Part shown: positions 5,379-5,418 of the stretch, in pieces
How the letters are laid out: each line of letters starts with the position of its first letter
How positions within the stretch are numbered: the first letter of the stretch is position 1
Assembly: GCA_014238195.1 (NCBI GenBank)
Contig: JABABO010000353.1
Coordinates: 1 to 5,418, forward strand
From: Kordiimonadaceae bacterium
GTDB taxonomy: Bacteria; Pseudomonadota; Alphaproteobacteria; Sphingomonadales; Kordiimonadaceae
Reading direction: 5' to 3'
Length of the DNA stretch: 5,418 bases
The notes under the pieces: generated by a model
Database searches by the model: none
What the model was told of the DNA's origin: nothing
The model's input: only the letters and a program-made list of their open reading frames with translations
Made by a program: the position numbers and the translations under genes

Positions 5379-5418
5379 TGGTGGGCGATGACAGGCTCGA
5401 ACTGCCGACCCTCTCGGT
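5379..5418 (-). tRNA. tRNA 3' half, probably tRNA-Val (5' part beyond right edge)
   Basis: On the minus strand, from the right edge: two anticodon-loop bases (AC), anticodon stem CGAGA, variable loop GGGTC, T-stem GGCAG with loop TTCGAGC and return strand CTGTC, then acceptor strand ATCGCCC, discriminator A and an encoded CCA (5379-5381). T-stem pairing is complete with one G-U pair. The anticodon itself lies just outside. The acceptor strand and the CGAGA stem match what I remember of alphaproteobacterial tRNA-Val(UAC), so the amino acid is an inference. The gene converges on the hydroxylase operon, 64 bp from its stop codon. Confidence 0.85.

Overview
The window looks like chromosomal DNA of a Gram-negative bacterium of moderate GC content, most likely an alphaproteobacterium. 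That placement is an inference. It rests on the partial tRNA at the right edge, which resembles alphaproteobacterial tRNA-Val from memory, and on a two-subunit, FAD-less molybdenum hydroxylase of the isoquinoline 1-oxidoreductase (IorAB) type with a twin-arginine signal. No mobile element, CRISPR array or rRNA is visible.

Left third (1-1764, minus strand): the 5' part of a large gene for a calcium-binding, RTX-type secreted or surface protein. The frame is open for 588 codons and runs off the left edge. Its domain order is unusual: twelve RTX nonapeptides right at the N-terminus, then cadherin/VCBS-like beta domains, then FG-GAP (integrin-type beta-propeller) calcium loops.

Middle (1765-2603): an 839-base divergent intergenic region with much local structure. 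On the RTX side, reading right to left, it holds a sigma70-like promoter (TTGACA-N17-TATTAA) overlapped by a perfect inverted repeat. Next comes a good Shine-Dalgarno in front of a doubtful 90-codon basic ORF, whose 3' end is a five-copy 12-bp tandem repeat. A second, unrelated array of 17-bp repeats and the RTX ribosome binding site follow. On the other side there is an inverted repeat able to form two mutually exclusive stems, a 9-bp inverted repeat flanking a weak promoter candidate, and the leader of the enzyme operon.

Right half (2604-5314, plus strand): two genes overlapping by ATGA encode a small subunit with two [2Fe-2S] clusters and a large molybdopterin subunit with a Tat signal. 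Together they should form a periplasmic, molybdenum-cofactor-dependent hydroxylase or aldehyde-oxidising enzyme that passes electrons from Mo through the two clusters to an external acceptor. The substrate cannot be read from the sequence. No maturation factor or cytochrome gene lies in the window. The operon ends against a convergent tRNA gene (5379 to the right edge).

No wholly new system is evident. The most unusual part is the repeat-rich, operator-like control region upstream of the RTX gene.
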